DNA of 64,000 nt from contig NZ_JAPEOQ010000002.1 of NCBI RefSeq assembly GCF_026341035.1, positions 1,302,001 through 1,366,000 on the forward strand. The letters run 5' to 3'. The notes under the pieces were generated by a model. The model did not search any database, had not been told where the DNA came from, and was given only the letters and a program-made list of their open reading frames with translations. Positions 61,582-64,000 of this stretch are shown here, in pieces (the stretch's first letter is position 1; every line of letters begins with the position of its first letter). The translations under genes were made by a program, and so were the position numbers. The DNA comes from Streptomyces sp. NBC_01016 (GTDB lineage Bacteria > Actinomycetota > Actinomycetes > Streptomycetales > Streptomycetaceae).

Positions 61582-62352
61582 TCAGCGCAGCGCCGCCACT
61601 CCCAGCTCGGCCCGCAGCGCCCGCTCCCCGGCCCCGGTCACCCGCACCGCCCGCTCGGAGCCGACCCGCTCGACCCAGCCGGCCGCGAAGGCGTGGGCGC
61701 ACAGCGCGGCGCCCGCCCGTCCGGCGAGGTGGAGACGGCGCTCCGTCCAGTCGAGGCAGCCGCGCGTCAGCGGCCGCCGCGGTCCGGGCTCCAGCGGCGC
61801 CCCGAGCGCCCGGAACCAGCCGTGCCCGGCGTCGGTGAGTGCGAAGGTGGAGGGGGCGGGGGAGTCGCCGGATCCGCCCAATCCGCCCGATGCGCCCAAT
61901 CCGCCGGATTCGGCGTCGGCCCGCAGCAGCCCCCGCTCGACCATCGCGTCGGTGACCGTGATCCCGAGCCGGCCCGCCAGGTGGTCGTAACAGGTCCGCC
62001 CGCGGGCCATCGCCGTCCGCGCCGACGCGGCCCGCAGTGTCGGAGGCCGCTCGCCGCCGTCCGGCACGGCGTACCCGGCGAGGCCCTCCAGGAGCTGCGC
62101 GACCTGCGCGTCGGCGAGCCGCAGATACCGGTGGCGGCCCTGCCGCTCCTCGGCGAGCAGCCCGCCCGCGACGAGCTTGCCGAGGTGCTCGCTCGCGGTC
62201 GACGCCGCGACGCCCGCGTGCCGCGCCAGCTCGCCCGCCGTCCACGCCCGGCCGTCGAGCAGCGCGAGCAGGCAGGCGGCCCGCGTCTCGTCGGCGATCA
62301 GCGAGGCGAGGGCGGCGAGGCGCGGAGCGCCGGGTTCCTTCGAGGCGGCCAT
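61582..62352 (-). CDS. ArsR-like winged-helix regulator
   Basis: 256 residues. N-terminal HTH (RLAALASLIADETRAACLLALLDGRAWTAGELARHAGVAASTASEHLGKLVAGGLLAEERQGRHRYLRL) of the ArsR type. A longer C-terminal part of about 150 residues (RGRTCYDHLAGRLGITVTDAMVERGLL; CLDWTERRLHLAGRAGAALCAHAF) is seen in a Streptomyces subgroup. Contains a Gly/Ser low-complexity insert (ESGGLGASGGLGGSG). The Cys residues could sense a metal. ATG 62352 lacks a clear SD. Confidence 0.88.
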   Translation of the reverse strand: MAASKEPGAPRLAALASLIADETRAACLLALLDGRAWTAGELARHAGVAASTASEHLGKLVAGGLLAEERQGRHRYLRLADAQVAQLLEGLAGYAVPDGGERPPTLRAASARTAMARGRTCYDHLAGRLGITVTDAMVERGLLRADAESGGLGASGGLGGSGDSPAPSTFALTDAGHGWFRALGAPLEPGPRRPLTRGCLDWTERRLHLAGRAGAALCAHAFAAGWVERVGSERAVRVTGAGERALRAELGVAALR

Positions 62353-62386
62353 GCGTCAAGGATGACCCCGGCACGCTTCGGCGGCC

Positions 62387-62475
62387 GCCGATACGTCAGC
62401 GGTCGGTGGCTGCCGATACGTCAGCGGTCGATGGCTGCCGATACGTCAGCGGCCGGTGGGCTGCCGAAATATCAG
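62387..62475. repeat. 25-bp tandem array at the TetR stop codon
   Basis: GCCGATACGTCAGC starts at 62387, 62412 and 62437 (period 25), with a degenerate fourth copy GCCGAAATATCAG at 62463. In the leftward direction the fourth copy contains the stop codon (TCA at 62472) of the TetR gene, and each further unit repeats the sequence CTGACGTATCGGC. The array fills the gap to the ArsR-like gene. Confidence 0.88.
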
Positions 62476-63122
62476 TGCGTCCCCGCCGCCACCTGCTCGT
62501 ACTGCACCGCGAGCCCGTCGAGCAGCGCCGTGAGCCCCGTCTCGAAGGCCCGGTCGTCGACGATCTCCTGTCGCTCGGCGAGCAGATGCGCCTGGCCGAG
62601 GTGCGGATAGTCGGCGGGGTCGTACGCCGCCTCGTCGTCGGGGAAGCCGCCCGCGAACGAGCCGAGCGCGGATCCCGTCACGAAGTACCGCATGAGCGCG
62701 CCGATGGACGTGGCCTGCGGCGGCGGCCACCCGGCGTCGACCATCGAGCCGAACACCGCGTCGGCGAGCCGCAGTCCGGCCGGGCGGCGGCCGGGGCCCT
62801 GCGCGAGCACCGGGACGATGTTCGGGTGCGCGCGCAGCGCCGCCCGGTAGGAGACGGCCCAGTCGTGCAGCGCGGTGCGCCAGTCCCGCCCGTCGTCCGT
62901 GTCGAACATCGACAGGTCGACCTGCGCGCTCACCGAGTCGGCGACCGCCTCCAGGATCTGGTCCTTCGTGCGGAAGTGGTTGTACAGGGAGGGCCCGCTC
63001 ACCCCGAGCTCGGCGGCGAGCCGACGCGTCGAGACGGCGGCGAGGCCCTCGGTGTCGACGAGGGCGCGGGCCGCGTCGACGATGCGATCTCTGCTCAGGA
63101 GGGGCTTGCGCGGTCGGGCCAT
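62472..63122 (-). CDS. TetR family regulator with C-terminal TetR_C_1-like domain
   Basis: 216 residues from ATG 63122 (MARPRKPLLSRDRI); upstream in-frame starts at 63131 and 63149 exist. HTH: RDRIVDAARALVDTEGLAAVSTRRLAAELGVSGPSLYNHFRTKDQILEAVADSV. C-terminal domain with GRRPAGLRLADAVFGSMVDAGW. The palindrome at 63150-63168 just upstream, also near the acyl-CoA dehydrogenase start, is its probable operator, shared with the adh site 4.5 kb away. Likely responds to an acyl-CoA or alcohol-derived ligand. Confidence 0.92.
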   Translation of the reverse strand: MARPRKPLLSRDRIVDAARALVDTEGLAAVSTRRLAAELGVSGPSLYNHFRTKDQILEAVADSVSAQVDLSMFDTDDGRDWRTALHDWAVSYRAALRAHPNIVPVLAQGPGRRPAGLRLADAVFGSMVDAGWPPPQATSIGALMRYFVTGSALGSFAGGFPDDEAAYDPADYPHLGQAHLLAERQEIVDDRAFETGLTALLDGLAVQYEQVAAGTH

Positions 63123-63149
63123 GCGGCACATAGTAGGGCTGCAAGCCAA

Positions 63150-63168
63150 AAACTAGCAGTGCTAATTA
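63150..63168. promoter_or_regulatory. TetR operator next to the acyl-CoA dehydrogenase
   Basis: AAACTAGCA-G-TGCTAATTA, 7 of 9 base pairs symmetric, and AAACTAGC is identical to the first half of the adh palindrome at 58572. It overlaps the divergent promoter region of tetR and the acyl-CoA dehydrogenase. Confidence 0.7.
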
Positions 63169-63202
63169 ACTGCTTTACGATTCGATTCACGCGGGAGTGG
63201 CC

Positions 63203-64000
63203 ATGAACCTGGAGCTGAGCGAGGAGCAGACGGCGGTGCGCCGGCTCGCCAAGGACTTCGTGGACCGCGAGATCGCGCCGAACGTGGTGGCGTGGGACCG
63301 GTCCGAGGAGGTCGACCGGGGCATCGTCAAGAAGCTCGGCGAGGTCGGCTTCCTGGGCCTGACCATCGACGAGGAGTACGGCGGCTCGGGCGGCGACCAC
63401 CTCGCGTACACGCTGGTCACGGAGGAGCTGGGGCGCGGGGACTCGTCGGTGCGCGGCATCGTCTCGGTCTCCCTCGGCCTGGTCACCAAGCCGATCCAGC
63501 AGTGGGCGAGCGAGGAGCAGAAGCGGCACTGGATCCCGAGGCTGACCGCCGGCGAGGCGCTCGGCTGCTTCGGTCTCACGGAGCCGGGCCACGGCTCGAA
63601 CCCGGCCGACCTCCAGACGCGTGCCGTCCGCGACGGTGACGACTACGTGATCAACGGCACCAAGATCTTCATCACCAACGGCACGTGGGCCGATGTCGTC
63701 CTTCTCTTTGCCCGCACCAACGACACCCCGGGCCACAAGGGCATCTCCGCCTTCCTGGTCCCGACCGACACCCCGGGCCTGACCCGCAACACCATCCACG
63801 GCAAGCTCGGCCTGCGCGGCCAGACCACGGCCGAGCTGGTCCTGGAGGACGTCCGCGTGCCGGCTTCCGCGCTGATGGGCCCGGAGGGCAAGGGCTTCTC
63901 GATCGCCATGTCCGCGCTCGCCAAGGGCCGGATGTCGGTGGCCGCAGGCTGCGTGGGCATAGCCCAGGCCGCCCTCGACGCGGCCGTCGGATACGCGGGC
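63203..64000 (+). CDS. Acyl-CoA dehydrogenase (3' end outside window)
   Basis: 266 residues visible of about 380, ATG 63203 after GGGAG. Flavin-dependent enzyme for the first step of acyl-CoA oxidation. Visible: N-terminal helical domain (LSEEQTAVRRLAKDFVDREIAP), the FAD/substrate motif CFGLTEPGHGSNPADLQTRA, the beta-domain motif IFITNGTWADVVLLFART, and the start of the C-terminal helices (GKGFSIAMSALAKGRMSVAAGCVG). The catalytic Glu lies beyond the window. Likely regulated by the divergent TetR. Confidence 0.95.
   Translation, partial: MNLELSEEQTAVRRLAKDFVDREIAPNVVAWDRSEEVDRGIVKKLGEVGFLGLTIDEEYGGSGGDHLAYTLVTEELGRGDSSVRGIVSVSLGLVTKPIQQWASEEQKRHWIPRLTAGEALGCFGLTEPGHGSNPADLQTRAVRDGDDYVINGTKIFITNGTWADVVLLFARTNDTPGHKGISAFLVPTDTPGLTRNTIHGKLGLRGQTTAELVLEDVRVPASALMGPEGKGFSIAMSALAKGRMSVAAGCVGIAQAALDAAVGYAG

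Noticed and set aside
1-64000. tRNA or rRNA genes
   Set aside because: I found no cloverleaf with a GGTTCGAATCC-type T-loop and no rRNA-like segment in intergenic regions.
1-64000. A biosynthetic gene cluster, prophage or insertion sequence
   Set aside because: No PKS, NRPS, terpene or RiPP core genes, no integrase, capsid or transposase frames. The exporters, regulators and proteases are scattered and not organised as a cluster.

Overview
The window is a 64 kb piece of Streptomyces-type actinobacterial chromosome. The evidence is the very high G+C content with G/C-rich third codon positions, the frequent GTG/TTG starts, and families typical of the genus: a cvn conservon, streptogrisin proteases, DUF5685, a SepF-like protein, a sortase-tailed AA10 LPMO, and a DnaE2/ImuB-like pair. 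I see no rRNA, tRNA, insertion sequence, prophage, CRISPR array or PKS/NRPS gene. It reads as ordinary chromosome backbone with accessory transport, regulation and cell-surface modules. Both ends cut a gene: an MFS transporter on the left and an acyl-CoA dehydrogenase on the right.

Layout. 0-12 kb: MFS transporter facing a SepF-like protein; a DUF5685 protein with a cysteine-rich tail; the four-gene conservon cvnABCD; two secreted streptogrisin-type proteases flanking a slipin; a DUF3533-type membrane protein. 12-19 kb: the mutagenesis pair dnaE2 and an imuB-like gene, a divergent cupin/MarR pair with repeated operator-like sites, and a wall-anchored LPMO. 19-29 kb: a CitB-type response regulator divergent from tctCBA; acetyltransferases, a methyltransferase, a DUF402 protein, a YtrA-like GntR regulator, an AAA ATPase and a membrane-anchored GH39-like hydrolase. 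29-37 kb: a leftward polysaccharide operon (two GT2 enzymes, a NodB deacetylase, a giant flippase/GT-C-like fusion), a small membrane protein and an SGNH lipase. 37-46 kb: a Ser/Thr kinase; a NicO-TPR-DUF4331 envelope block divergent from a SigK/RskA-like pair; a small conserved gene. 46-64 kb: a Tat-type M20 hydrolase with a possible leader peptide; a drug-type ABC exporter with a TetR; an isolated type ISP C-terminal-domain protein; hmgA with a HutC-type regulator; a lipoprotein; a TetR gene and a CitMHS transporter; an MFS transporter; a zinc alcohol dehydrogenase; a VOC protein; a urea transporter; an ArsR-like and a TetR regulator; and the acyl-CoA dehydrogenase.

Links between genes: (1) a near-identical palindrome lies before the alcohol dehydrogenase (58572-58590) and between the last TetR gene and the acyl-CoA dehydrogenase (63150-63168), which predicts one small regulon. 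(2) The four polysaccharide genes overlap or nearly touch. (3) sigK-rskA faces the DUF4331/TPR/NicO block.

The most unusual pattern is not a gene. Several genes (DUF5685, response regulator, flippase fusion, kinase, citM-like, adh, TetR) have the sequence around their stop codon copied again just downstream. In three cases this has grown into a 17-17-25 bp tandem array whose units start at or contain the stop codon. A 45-bp Streptomyces-like repeat occurs twice (44/45 identical), each time just after a stop codon.
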